A stretch of DNA of 64,000 bases from Chryseobacterium oleae (GTDB taxonomy: Bacteria > Bacteroidota > Bacteroidia > Flavobacteriales > Weeksellaceae), in the NCBI RefSeq assembly GCF_900115055.1, contig NZ_FOVD01000004.1, forward strand, positions 124,001-188,000, read 5' to 3'. Position numbers and translations under genes: made by a program. Below are positions 9,123-16,668 of the stretch, one piece after another. The first letter of the stretch is position 1, and each line of letters starts with the position of its first letter. Below the pieces are notes generated by a model, which saw only the letters and a program-made list of their open reading frames with translations, searched no databases and was not told where the DNA came from.

Positions 9123-10019
9123 ATGGAAGAAATAAAAACACAGACAGGTTCACCGGCCAGCAGACATAAAAAGAATTTGCTTTTTGTCCTGGTGCTCAGC
9201 GGAACCTATATGATTGCTGAGGTAATCGGCGGCCTCGTTACCCAAAGTCTTGCGCTAATGGCAGATGCCGCCCATATGCTGACCGATGTGGTGGGCTTGT
9301 TTTTGGCATTTATTGCTATCAAAATAGGTGAGCGGAAGGCAGATGCTTCTAAAACATTCGGGTATTACCGGACAGAGATATTGGCAGCTGTAATCAATGC
9401 TGTCATATTACTGGCTATTTCGCTGTATGTATTGTATGAAGCGTACCAAAGATTTCAGAATCCTCCTGCAGTCCAGAGTAAAACAATGCTGATTGTAGCG
9501 GGGATAGGACTTGTAGTCAATATTATCGGAATGATGATCCTTAGAAAAGACTCAGAAGGAAGCCTGAATATGAAAGGTGCGTATTTTGAAGTTCTCTCAG
9601 ATATGCTTACTTCCATCGGAGTCATGATCGCCGGAGTTATTATGCTGACAACGGGTTGGTATTATGCAGATCCAATTATTTCAGCATTGATTGGTCTTTT
9701 GATTTTCCCCAGAACCTGGCGTTTGCTGAAAGAAGCAGTTAATGTATTATTGGAAGGGACTCCCAAAGATGTGGATATTCACAAGCTGCGTCAATCACTG
9801 GAAGAAGTTCCGGGAGTGAAGGATGTTCATGATCTTCACGTATGGTCATTGACATCAAGCGTAAATGCCATGAGCGCACACATTGTCAGAGATAACGGAA
9901 TGGCTCAGAATCCATTGCTGAAAACCTTGACAGAAGTGACCACTGCAAATTTTAAAATCAGTCATACTACCTTTCAGATTGAAGAGGAAGGCTATGAAGA
10001 ACAGGAAATGCATCTTTAA
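9123..10019 (+). CDS. czcD: CzcD-type cation diffusion facilitator
   Basis: 298 residues. Six membrane segments are followed by a cytoplasmic domain (about 210-298), the usual architecture of CDF transporters that exchange Zn, Co or Cd for protons at the inner membrane. The metal site is visible as MADAAHMLTDVVG (HxxxD, segment 2) and YYADPIISALIG (segment 5). Length and order are normal for the CzcD/ZitB group. It follows the bestrophin gene by 21 bases and precedes the Fur-family gene by 15. It likely supplies the cytoplasmic export step that feeds the periplasmic CzcAB pump. Confidence 0.92.
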   Translation: MEEIKTQTGSPASRHKKNLLFVLVLSGTYMIAEVIGGLVTQSLALMADAAHMLTDVVGLFLAFIAIKIGERKADASKTFGYYRTEILAAVINAVILLAISLYVLYEAYQRFQNPPAVQSKTMLIVAGIGLVVNIIGMMILRKDSEGSLNMKGAYFEVLSDMLTSIGVMIAGVIMLTTGWYYADPIISALIGLLIFPRTWRLLKEAVNVLLEGTPKDVDIHKLRQSLEEVPGVKDVHDLHVWSLTSSVNAMSAHIVRDNGMAQNPLLKTLTEVTTANFKISHTTFQIEEEGYEEQEMHL

Positions 10020-10034
10020 AAATTAATTGTAGAA

Positions 10035-10454
10035 ATGAAAAAAGATATAGAAACCAAACTCATCGATAAAAATACCAAGCCTACCAGCATGCGGATTCTG
10101 GTGTATGATTTTTTGAGTACACAGGAAGCTGCACTTTCCCTTTCGGAAGTGGAAAATCATTTTGATAATGCAGACAGAACGACGATTTACCGTACATTGA
10201 AAACGTTCGAAGAAAAAGGAATTGTCCACAGCATACAGGAAAATACCACGACAAAATATAAATTATGCGATGACGGCTGCGATGAGAAAACCCACAAAGA
10301 CTGGCATCTGCATTTTTATTGTAAAATATGCAAACAGACCACTTGCAGAGAAGATATTTCCTTCCCGGAAAATGTTCAGACCAATTTCAGAATAGATGAA
10401 ATAAGACTTTTTGCCAAAGGAATCTGCGAAAACTGTCTTGAAAGTTTGCAATAG
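10035..10454 (+). CDS. Fur-family metal-responsive transcriptional regulator
   Basis: 139 residues. The N-terminal winged helix includes SEVENHFDNADRTTIYRTLK, typical of the Fur superfamily DNA-binding part. The C-terminal half has a structural metal pair CKIC and a CENC pair near the end, plus a His/Asp-rich segment HKDWHLHFYC for metal sensing. Its place between two zinc/cadmium exporters suggests a Zur-like or efflux-specific role rather than iron regulation. The 3' end of its own coding sequence contains the palindrome at 10447-10461, matching the site before czcA. Family sure, metal specificity inferred. Confidence 0.9.
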   Translation: MKKDIETKLIDKNTKPTSMRILVYDFLSTQEAALSLSEVENHFDNADRTTIYRTLKTFEEKGIVHSIQENTTTKYKLCDDGCDEKTHKDWHLHFYCKICKQTTCREDISFPENVQTNFRIDEIRLFAKGICENCLESLQ

Positions 10455-10461
10455 TATTGCA
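10447..10461. promoter_or_regulatory. Palindromic operator candidate upstream of the P-type ATPase
   Basis: TGCAAT-agt-ATTGCA overlaps the stop codon of the Fur-family gene and lies 38 bases before the ATPase start. It has the same arms and spacing as the czcA site at 1724-1738. Two identical half-site pairs before two metal-export genes flanking a Fur-family gene point to a local regulon. Binding is not shown. Confidence 0.5.
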
Positions 10462-10498
10462 TCGTGTATAACCCTAATTTTACATCAAAATAGTATTT

Positions 10499-12463
10499 AT
10501 GGAAGAATGTTGCAGTACAAAACCAAAAAAGAAAGAACAGCATACGCATGATCATTCAGAAGGAGACGGGCATGACCACTCTCACGATACAGGAGACAAA
10601 ACACCTTTCCAGATGTTTCTTCCTGCCATCATCTCATTTGTGCTGTTGCTGATAGGAATAGCATTAGACAATTATATAAAAACAGAATGGTTCACAGGTT
10701 GGGTACGTTTAGTCTGGTATCTGGCCGCTTATGCTCCCGTAGGTCTTCCGGTTTTAAAGGAAGCGTATGAAAGTATCATCAAGGGAGATGTATTCTCCGA
10801 ATTTTTCCTGATGGGAATCGCTACAGTAGGTGCATTTGTGATCGGGGAATATCCCGAAGGTGTGGCCGTAATGCTTTTTTATTCCGTAGGAGAAGTATTC
10901 CAGGGAATGGCGGTTTCAAGAGCCAAAGGAAATATCAAAGCCTTATTGGATCAGCGACCTGATGAGGTGACGATCATTGAAGCCAGTCAGCCAAAGACCA
11001 TTAAAGCCAAAGAAACCAAAATAGGAGATATCATCCAATTGAAACCCGGGGAAAAATTGGCCCTTGACGGTGAACTGATGACTGAATCAGCTTCATTCAA
11101 TACCGCAGCGCTCACCGGTGAAAGTAAACCGGATACTAAAACAAAAGGGGAAGCCGTACTGGCCGGGATGATCAATATGAACAGCATTGCTCTCGTAAAA
11201 GTAAATACCGCTTACGAAGACAGCAAGCTGAGTAAAATTCTGGAACTGGTTCAAAACGCCACCGCGCAGAAAGCCCCAACCGAATTGTTCATCAGAAAAT
11301 TTGCAAAAGTATACACGCCAATTGTCGTATTTCTGGCCATAGGAATCTGTCTTCTGCCGTATTTCTTTGTTGATGATTATCAGTTCAGAGACTGGCTTTA
11401 CAGAGCCTTGATCTTCCTGGTGATTTCATGTCCTTGTGCATTGGTGATCTCCATTCCTTTAGGATATTTTGGGGGAATTGGAGCTGCGAGCAGAAATGGA
11501 ATTCTGTTTAAAGGAAGTAATTTCTTAGACAGTATCGCAGAGATCCAGAATGTGGTGATGGATAAAACCGGAACCATGACGGAAGGCGTTTTCAAAGTAC
11601 AGGAAGTAAGCATTAACCCAGAATTCAATAAAGACGAAATCCTGAAACTGGTCAATGTACTGGAAAGCAAAAGTACACACCCGGTAGCCACCGCAATCCA
11701 TAATTACGCAGGAGAGATTGATCATTCTATTCCCCTGGAAAATGTGGAAGAAATTGCAGGGCATGGTCTAAAAGCTTCCGTCAATGGAAAAGAGCTGTTG
11801 GTAGGTAATTTTAAGCTGATGGATAAATTCAATATCAGCTACGATACCAACCACGCCAATATCGTATACACGCTTATTGCCATAGCTTATGATAAAAAGT
11901 TTGCAGGGTACATCACCATAGCAGACAGTATAAAAAGTGATGCCAAAGAAACCGTTGACAACCTGCACAGAATGGGCGTAAAAGCCACCATGCTGAGCGG
12001 TGATAAAAGTACCGTTGTTAAATATGTAGCAGACCAATTGGGCATCGACAGTGCTTTTGGAGATCTCTTACCGGAAGACAAAGTAAATAAAGTAAAAGAA
12101 ATCAAAGCCAAAAGTCAAACCGTTGCCTTTGTTGGGGATGGGGTGAATGATGCTCCTGTAGTCGCACTCAGCGACGTAGGAATTGCCATGGGAGGACTTG
12201 GAAGCGATGCTACGATTGAAACCGCAGATGTCGTTATCCAGGACGATAAACCAAGCAAAATCCCAATGGCGATCAATATCGGTAAACAAACCAAAAAGAT
12301 CGTTTGGCAGAATATTGTTCTTGCCTTTGCGGTAAAAGCTGTAGTCTTAGTGCTCGGAGCCGGAGGTCTGGCAACGATGTGGGAAGCCGTATTCGCAGAT
12401 GTAGGAGTAGCGATGCTGGCGATTTTAAATGCGGTGAGGATTCAGAGGATGAAGTTTGGTTAG
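10499..12463 (+). CDS. zntA: Zn/Cd-exporting P1B-type ATPase
   Basis: 654 residues. The N-terminus has ECCSTKP and a His-rich stretch, probably metal-binding, in place of an HMA domain. Motifs are in order: LTGES (actuator), SCPCAL with C311-P-C313 in the membrane, DKTGTMTEG with phosphorylated D355, THPVA, and GDGVNDAP. After the last membrane segment pair, ADVGVAMLAILNAVR plus an upstream Lys (KAVVLVLG) matches the zinc/cadmium/lead group (P1B-2). It pumps metal from cytoplasm to periplasm using ATP, where CzcAB can take it out. It follows the Fur-family gene by 44 bases and the shared palindrome. Confidence 0.92.
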   Translation: MEECCSTKPKKKEQHTHDHSEGDGHDHSHDTGDKTPFQMFLPAIISFVLLLIGIALDNYIKTEWFTGWVRLVWYLAAYAPVGLPVLKEAYESIIKGDVFSEFFLMGIATVGAFVIGEYPEGVAVMLFYSVGEVFQGMAVSRAKGNIKALLDQRPDEVTIIEASQPKTIKAKETKIGDIIQLKPGEKLALDGELMTESASFNTAALTGESKPDTKTKGEAVLAGMINMNSIALVKVNTAYEDSKLSKILELVQNATAQKAPTELFIRKFAKVYTPIVVFLAIGICLLPYFFVDDYQFRDWLYRALIFLVISCPCALVISIPLGYFGGIGAASRNGILFKGSNFLDSIAEIQNVVMDKTGTMTEGVFKVQEVSINPEFNKDEILKLVNVLESKSTHPVATAIHNYAGEIDHSIPLENVEEIAGHGLKASVNGKELLVGNFKLMDKFNISYDTNHANIVYTLIAIAYDKKFAGYITIADSIKSDAKETVDNLHRMGVKATMLSGDKSTVVKYVADQLGIDSAFGDLLPEDKVNKVKEIKAKSQTVAFVGDGVNDAPVVALSDVGIAMGGLGSDATIETADVVIQDDKPSKIPMAINIGKQTKKIVWQNIVLAFAVKAVVLVLGAGGLATMWEAVFADVGVAMLAILNAVRIQRMKFG

Positions 12464-12497
12464 GTTGCAGATGGTAGGTTGCAGGTAGCAGGTAGCG
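12463..12497. repeat. Heptad-period repeat after the ATPase gene
   Basis: Five consecutive 7-base units: GGTTGCA, GATGGTA, GGTTGCA, GGTAGCA, GGTAGCG. The first begins on the last base of the ATPase stop codon. This and other spacer repeats in the window share a 7-base period but not a sequence. Confidence 0.6.
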
Positions 12498-12656
12498 GCT
12501 GTCAAACAATAGCTTCTAGGATAAGCGATCCATTATTAGGATTATAAAATTTTATCGGAGATAAAATCCTTGCGCCTTAAAGCATCCTTTTTGTCATATT
12601 CTTCGCGCCTTTGCGATTACAAAACACAACATCATCTATTTAAAATAAAAACACCC

Positions 12657-12690
12657 AAACCTTATAGATTTCCAAAATCTATAAGGTTTT
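12657..12690 (+). terminator. Rho-independent terminator-like hairpin
   Basis: A near-perfect 14-15 bp stem: arms 12657-12671 and 12675-12689, with loop CCA, followed by TTTTTT. It is AT-rich but long and symmetrical, so it could end transcripts of the metal block. It lies about 190 bases after the ATPase stop. The rest of the 12498-12884 spacer holds a GCGCCTTT-like degenerate repeat (12565-12620), the CCCTAAT array and a promoter element. No credible gene was seen there. Confidence 0.6.
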
Positions 12691-12768
12691 TTCATAAAAA
12701 AAAAAGAATCTGCAAAATCACCACAATCCGCGCGAGCAAACTATCACAACAATAAGAAACCTTACTTT

Positions 12769-12803
12769 CCCTAATCCCTAATCCCTAATCCCTAATCCCT
12801 AAT
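12769..12803. repeat. Tandem CCCTAAT x5
   Basis: Five perfect head-to-tail copies of the heptamer CCCTAAT in a non-coding spacer, 82 bases before the next gene. It resembles telomere-type repeats in form only. The array is prone to slippage and may vary in copy number between strains. Confidence 0.9.
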
Positions 12804-12884
12804 CTCCAAAATAATCAATGACATTCATCATAAATAATCTATAAACCCAATTTGAGTAGTATATTTGTACAACAGAACTGATCA

Positions 12885-13247
12885 TTGAGACTTTTTATAT
12901 CCATATTCATCATTTTTACCATTGCATTACGACCTGTTTTGCCATTGGTGAACTATGCCGTGAACTATGATTATATTGTAAAAAACCTCTGTGAGAACAG
13001 AAATGTTCCTCAGTCAACGTGTAAAGGGAAGTGCTACGTAAGCAAAGAACTGGCGAAAACAGAGAAACAGTCCAACAATTCCCAGGTCATCAAAATATCC
13101 GTTCTGGATGTTTTTGTTTCCCACGATACCCTTTCATTTTTAGGCCTGAAAGAATCTGAGACTGAAGATGAGGCTATACATTCTGATTATAGTCTGGATC
13201 ATCATTCAGAATATTTTTCCAGGATATTTCATCCTCCTTTAGCTTAA
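12885..13247 (+). CDS. Small Cys-rich membrane/exported protein, paralogue of 15218-15586
   Basis: 120 residues from a TTG start; no ATG is available before the hydrophobic N-terminus. The hydrophobic segment (about 1-20) is followed by VNYAVNYDYI and three cysteines, C36, C46 and C50 (CENRN...STCKGKC), then YVSKELAKTE. The protein at 15218 has Cys at exactly the same positions and the same YVNYDYI and SKELAKT blocks. Both end in IF-x-PP. The function is not known. The Cys spacing and the YHS/SCO neighbours suggest metal binding, which is inference. A TATATTTG promoter element lies at 12860-12867, 18 bases before the start. Confidence 0.7.
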   Translation: MRLFISIFIIFTIALRPVLPLVNYAVNYDYIVKNLCENRNVPQSTCKGKCYVSKELAKTEKQSNNSQVIKISVLDVFVSHDTLSFLGLKESETEDEAIHSDYSLDHHSEYFSRIFHPPLA

Positions 13248-13384
13248 ATTTTCAACTATTCTTTTAGTTTTTTCTCAAAGTGTCTTCGTTTTTTATGACC
13301 TGATGTTGTAAAAGCGGTGCTGACCTTTGTGTTAAAAATTAATTCACACATTCATCATACTATCAATTTCAATTGACCATTAAA

Positions 13385-13660
13385 ATGAAATCAAAAATTA
13401 TTTTGACTGCACTATTGTCAGTTTCATTATTCGCCTGTGGCCAGGAAACCCCTAAAGTAAAGCATAAAAAGAGCACTGCCTCTTCAAAATCGACTGCTAA
13501 AAAAGTGAAATTTGCCAATGCGGAAGATCCTATCTGTCACATGAAAACAGAAGACGATATGAAAGATACGGCAGTCTATAAAAATAAAACGTACGGTTTT
13601 TGCAGTAGCTTATGCAAGGACGAGTTCAAAAAAAATCCTGAGAAATATGTCCAAAAATAA
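13385..13660 (+). CDS. YHS-domain lipoprotein
   Basis: 91 residues from the ATG at 13385; the TTG 12 bases upstream is less likely. The signal peptide ends in SLFACGQ, a lipobox. A Lys-rich linker is followed by a YHS domain: EDPICHMKT ... KTYGFCSSLCKDEFKKNPEKY. YHS domains bind transition metals, usually copper or iron, through the Cys in DPICxM and the later Cys pair. Its last 14 bases overlap the SCO gene, so the two are likely co-translated. This fits delivery of copper in the periplasm. Confidence 0.85.
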   Translation: MKSKIILTALLSVSLFACGQETPKVKHKKSTASSKSTAKKVKFANAEDPICHMKTEDDMKDTAVYKNKTYGFCSSLCKDEFKKNPEKYVQK

Positions 13661-14330
13661 TAAGACCAAAAACGGAGCAAAGAGAAAGGTGATCATTCCG
13701 ATTGCGATTTTCGCTCTTCTGTTTCTGGGAATAGGTGTTGGAATGGGATATTTCAAGAAGAACCTGTACACCGTAATGAAGGTTCCCGATTTTAAACTCA
13801 CCGACCAGAATAACAAAAAAATCACCAATAAAGATATGCTGGGAAAGGTATATCTGGTAGAGTTTTTCTTTAGCAGATGTCCTACGATTTGTCCTGTGAT
13901 GAACCGGAATATGAGATTTATTGAAGATGAGGTAAACAGTCCTGAATTCGGGATTATTTCAATAAGTATAGACCCGGAAAATGATACACCCGCTGCATTG
14001 AAACAACATGCTAAAAGTGTCGGAGCAAAATCTCCGGACTGGCATTTTCTTACCGGAGACAGGGAGTATATCGGAAAGTTGGCAGACCAGTTCAATATCT
14101 ATGTAGGGGATAAGGAAGACGACAGCGAAAGTCTTAACCACAGCGGAATGATCGCTTTGGTGGATAAAGAAGGAAATATCCGTTGCAGATACAATAAAGA
14201 TAATATGCCTATCCTGTATTACTCAGGATTGAATTATGAAGATCCGGAAGGGAAAACTGCTAAACTTAACGGCAAGTATCATCCTGACAGAGAAATATTG
14301 ATTGAGGATATTAAGAAATTATTGAAATAG
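13647..14330 (+). CDS. SCO1/SenC family protein
   Basis: 227 residues. One N-terminal membrane anchor (about 12-32), then a thioredoxin-like domain. The copper site is complete: C78 and C82 in CPTICPVM and H165 in LNHSGMIALVD. SCO proteins load or reduce the CuA centre of cytochrome oxidase, and some act in redox defence. The ATG overlaps the end of the YHS lipoprotein by 14 bases. With that neighbour and the exported superoxide dismutase downstream, the context is copper and redox handling on the outer side of the inner membrane. Confidence 0.93.
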   Translation: MSKNNKTKNGAKRKVIIPIAIFALLFLGIGVGMGYFKKNLYTVMKVPDFKLTDQNNKKITNKDMLGKVYLVEFFFSRCPTICPVMNRNMRFIEDEVNSPEFGIISISIDPENDTPAALKQHAKSVGAKSPDWHFLTGDREYIGKLADQFNIYVGDKEDDSESLNHSGMIALVDKEGNIRCRYNKDNMPILYYSGLNYEDPEGKTAKLNGKYHPDREILIEDIKKLLK

Positions 14331-14334
14331 AGTA

Positions 14335-14369
14335 GGGAAAGGGAGATGGAAGAATGAAGCTGGAAGGTA
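14335..14369. repeat. Purine-rich heptad repeat, with an inverted partner at 14478-14498
   Basis: Units GGGAAAG, GGAGATG, GAAGAAT, GAAGCTG, GAAGGTA, each 7 bases. At 14478-14498 three heptads on the opposite strand (CTTCCAT, CATCCTG, CTTCCCT) are roughly complementary, so the spacer can fold into a long imperfect hairpin. The 14331-14539 spacer has no gene. Confidence 0.55.
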
Positions 14370-14539
14370 ATGATGAGGATAATGATTGATAGAGCTCATG
14401 AATGCAGATGGTTAAAAAAGATGAGATGAAGAAGTATCAATGAAGGAGAGTCATCTTCAGACAGAAATGTCTTCGTGCTTCCATCATCCTGCTTCCCTTT
14501 TATAAAAAAAATATTGTTAAACCATAAAAACAAAACGTT

Positions 14540-15214
14540 ATGAAGATTTTGAAAATAGCAGCTGTAAGTGCCGTATTTGCCGCACAGTTCGCTTTTGCGC
14601 AGTTTAAGCAGACACCGCTTCCGTACGCATACAATGCACTGGAAGGTTCAGTAGATGCACAGACGATGGAAATTCACTATTCAAAGCATGCTGCAGCCTA
14701 TGTTGCCAATTTGAATAAAGCGATTGCCGGAACGCCACAGGAAAAACAAACGCTTTTCCAGATTCTTTCAGGAGTTTCTAAACTGACGCCAGCGGTAAGA
14801 AATAATGCAGGTGGACATTACAACCACGAGCTTTTCTGGACCGTTCTTACGCCTGTAAAAAACACGCAGCCTTCTGAGAAACTGGCTAAAGCGATTACGG
14901 AAACTTTCGGAAGTATGGATGCTTTTAAAGAAAAAATCAGCAAAGCAGGTGCAGATCGTTTCGGTTCAGGATGGGCATGGCTTTCTGTGGATAAGAGCGG
15001 AAAATTATTTGTGTCTTCTACAGGAAATCAGGATAATCCTTTGATGGATGTGGTAGAGGAAAAAGGAACTCCAATCTTAGGAATTGATGTTTGGGAACAC
15101 GCTTATTACCTGAAATACCAGAACAAGAGAGCAGATTATCTTACTGCCATCTGGAATGTGCTGAACTGGAAAGAAGTGAGCAGAAGATATGATGAAGCCG
15201 TAAGCAAGAAATAA
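14540..15214 (+). CDS. Exported Fe/Mn superoxide dismutase
   Basis: 224 residues. A signal peptide (about 1-20, ending AFAQ) precedes a normal Fe/Mn-SOD. The metal ligands are seen: H46 in MEIHYSKH, H96 in [10 protein letters not shown], and Asp/His in [11 protein letters not shown]. It turns superoxide into peroxide and oxygen, here outside the cytoplasm, which is unusual since most bacterial Fe/Mn-SODs are cytosolic. It ends 3 bases before the paralogous Cys-rich protein at 15218, so those two are one unit. The metal, Fe or Mn, cannot be told with confidence. Confidence 0.93.
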   Translation: MKILKIAAVSAVFAAQFAFAQFKQTPLPYAYNALEGSVDAQTMEIHYSKHAAAYVANLNKAIAGTPQEKQTLFQILSGVSKLTPAVRNNAGGHYNHELFWTVLTPVKNTQPSEKLAKAITETFGSMDAFKEKISKAGADRFGSGWAWLSVDKSGKLFVSSTGNQDNPLMDVVEEKGTPILGIDVWEHAYYLKYQNKRADYLTAIWNVLNWKEVSRRYDEAVSKK

Positions 15215-15217
15215 AAG

Positions 15218-15586
15218 ATGAATTTAATTTGCAGCATATTCCTCACTCTTTATATGGTGTTCAGGCCTCTGATCCCACTGATGGAGTATGCTGTAAATTA
15301 TGATTATATCTCCACCACTCTTTGTATCAATAAAAGCAACCCGGAACTTCACTGTAATGGTAAATGCTACCTGAGCAAAGAACTCGCAAAAACAAATGAT
15401 TCTGATTCTTCGCCTTTAAACAAAACCAAAAATTCAGGACAGAAAATTCTCGATATCTGTACACTCCCTGAAATTACGGGAATCAATAAAGCGGAAAGTT
15501 TTCTTTCTTTACACTCCAATTTTCTCTACGAAACAGCCTATTCTTTTCTGTTTCTCAAACACATTTTCAAACCACCGGTTTTTTAA
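15218..15586 (+). CDS. Small Cys-rich membrane/exported protein, paralogue of 12885-13247
   Basis: 122 residues. The layout is the same as in the 12885 protein: hydrophobic N-terminus (about 1-22), AVNYDYI, cysteines C36, C46 and C50 (CINKS...LHCNGKC), YLSKELAKT, a variable polar part, and the ending HIFKPPVF. The two copies bracket the YHS, SCO and SOD genes. Its start is 3 bases after the SOD stop. I do not recognise a named family. It may be a periplasm-facing metal-binding or assembly factor, which is inferred from Cys conservation and context. Confidence 0.7.
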   Translation: MNLICSIFLTLYMVFRPLIPLMEYAVNYDYISTTLCINKSNPELHCNGKCYLSKELAKTNDSDSSPLNKTKNSGQKILDICTLPEITGINKAESFLSLHSNFLYETAYSFLFLKHIFKPPVF

Positions 15587-15840
15587 GTTCAATTTTAATC
15601 TTTACCGACCGCAAAGACCATAAAGAATTTTCTTAAGCATTTCGTCATACATACTATTTTAAGGTTAGTATGAAAAATCGAAGATTTTAAAAAGCTTAAG
15701 TGTTCTTCTATGCAGTTTTTCAATTCACTTTAAACAACTGAAGTGTTAAAAAACTTTTGTGCCTTTTGTGGTTAAAAAAAATGAATGTTCACCCATTCAA
15801 AAACATTTCTATTTTAAAAAATTCAACTTAAAAAATCAAA

Positions 15841-16668
15841 ATGAAAATTTATAAATTTTTATCATTACTCTTTATTGCCTTTAATTTATTCACTTTATCA
15901 TCATGCCGAAACAGCGATGACGACGATTCACAGGAAACTTCAACCGGAAACCTGCAGATAAAATTTGAAAACGGATTCAATAATCTGGGGAATATCGTAC
16001 TCAACCAGACTGTGCAGACTTCAGCTGCCGGGCAGAAACATAATTTCTCAGCTCTAAAATACGTGGTCAGCAATATCACACTGATTGATGAAGGTGGAAA
16101 CGAATTCAAATACAATGAAAATAACCCGGATAAAGGAGCTTTTATCATAGACCAGGCAGATGCCGTTGCAGGAGTGGTCTATATTGATCTGAATGGTATT
16201 CCGAAAAACAACTATAAAAAAGTGAAATTCGGACTGGGGATCAGCCAGAAGGCTTACCTGCTGGGACAGAACGGTCAGGCAGAATTCTGGAATAAAGCTA
16301 AACAGAAAGGGATGTCCTGGTCATGGGCAGGCGGCTATATTTTTGTAAAACTGGAAGGGAAATACGGAATATCCTCTGCAGATACAGAATTCATGAACCA
16401 TACCGGAAATATGGGAAACATAACAGCCAATGATGTGCCTGATCTTTATCGGGAAATTACGTTGAATCTTCCGACTACAGCCAGAGTAACAGCTCAGGTA
16501 AGGCCTTCCATCCACATTCTTGCAGATTTGAATCAGTTTCTGAGCGGCAGTAAAACACTTTCTTTAACGATAGGAAATAACATGATGATGGGTTCAGGTC
16601 CGCATCTTTTGGATGTGACGAATAACCTTACTGCAATGTTTAAAGTAGATCATGTTCACAATGATTAG
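15841..16668 (+). CDS. MbnP-like lipoprotein
   Basis: 275 residues. The lipobox TLSSC places the lipidated Cys at residue 22, followed by an Asp-rich linker. The core has LKYVVSNITLIDEGG and GMSWSWAGGYIFVKLEG (W160, W162), both typical of the MbnP family. In known MbnP proteins a Trp is oxidised to kynurenine by the partner MbnH, creating a copper site. The next gene overlaps it and encodes just such a di-heme enzyme. No four-Cys motif is present. The family call is good. The modified Trp here is inferred. Confidence 0.8.
   Translation: MKIYKFLSLLFIAFNLFTLSSCRNSDDDDSQETSTGNLQIKFENGFNNLGNIVLNQTVQTSAAGQKHNFSALKYVVSNITLIDEGGNEFKYNENNPDKGAFIIDQADAVAGVVYIDLNGIPKNNYKKVKFGLGISQKAYLLGQNGQAEFWNKAKQKGMSWSWAGGYIFVKLEGKYGISSADTEFMNHTGNMGNITANDVPDLYREITLNLPTTARVTAQVRPSIHILADLNQFLSGSKTLSLTIGNNMMMGSGPHLLDVTNNLTAMFKVDHVHND

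Noticed and set aside
12570..12755. Open frame of 61 residues on the plus strand in the spacer after the Zn/Cd ATPase
   Set aside because: It runs through a GCGCCTTT-like repeat and the terminator hairpin at 12657-12690 and shows no coding character.
12769..12803. CRISPR array
   Set aside because: Units are 7 bases with no spacers between, so this is a simple tandem repeat.
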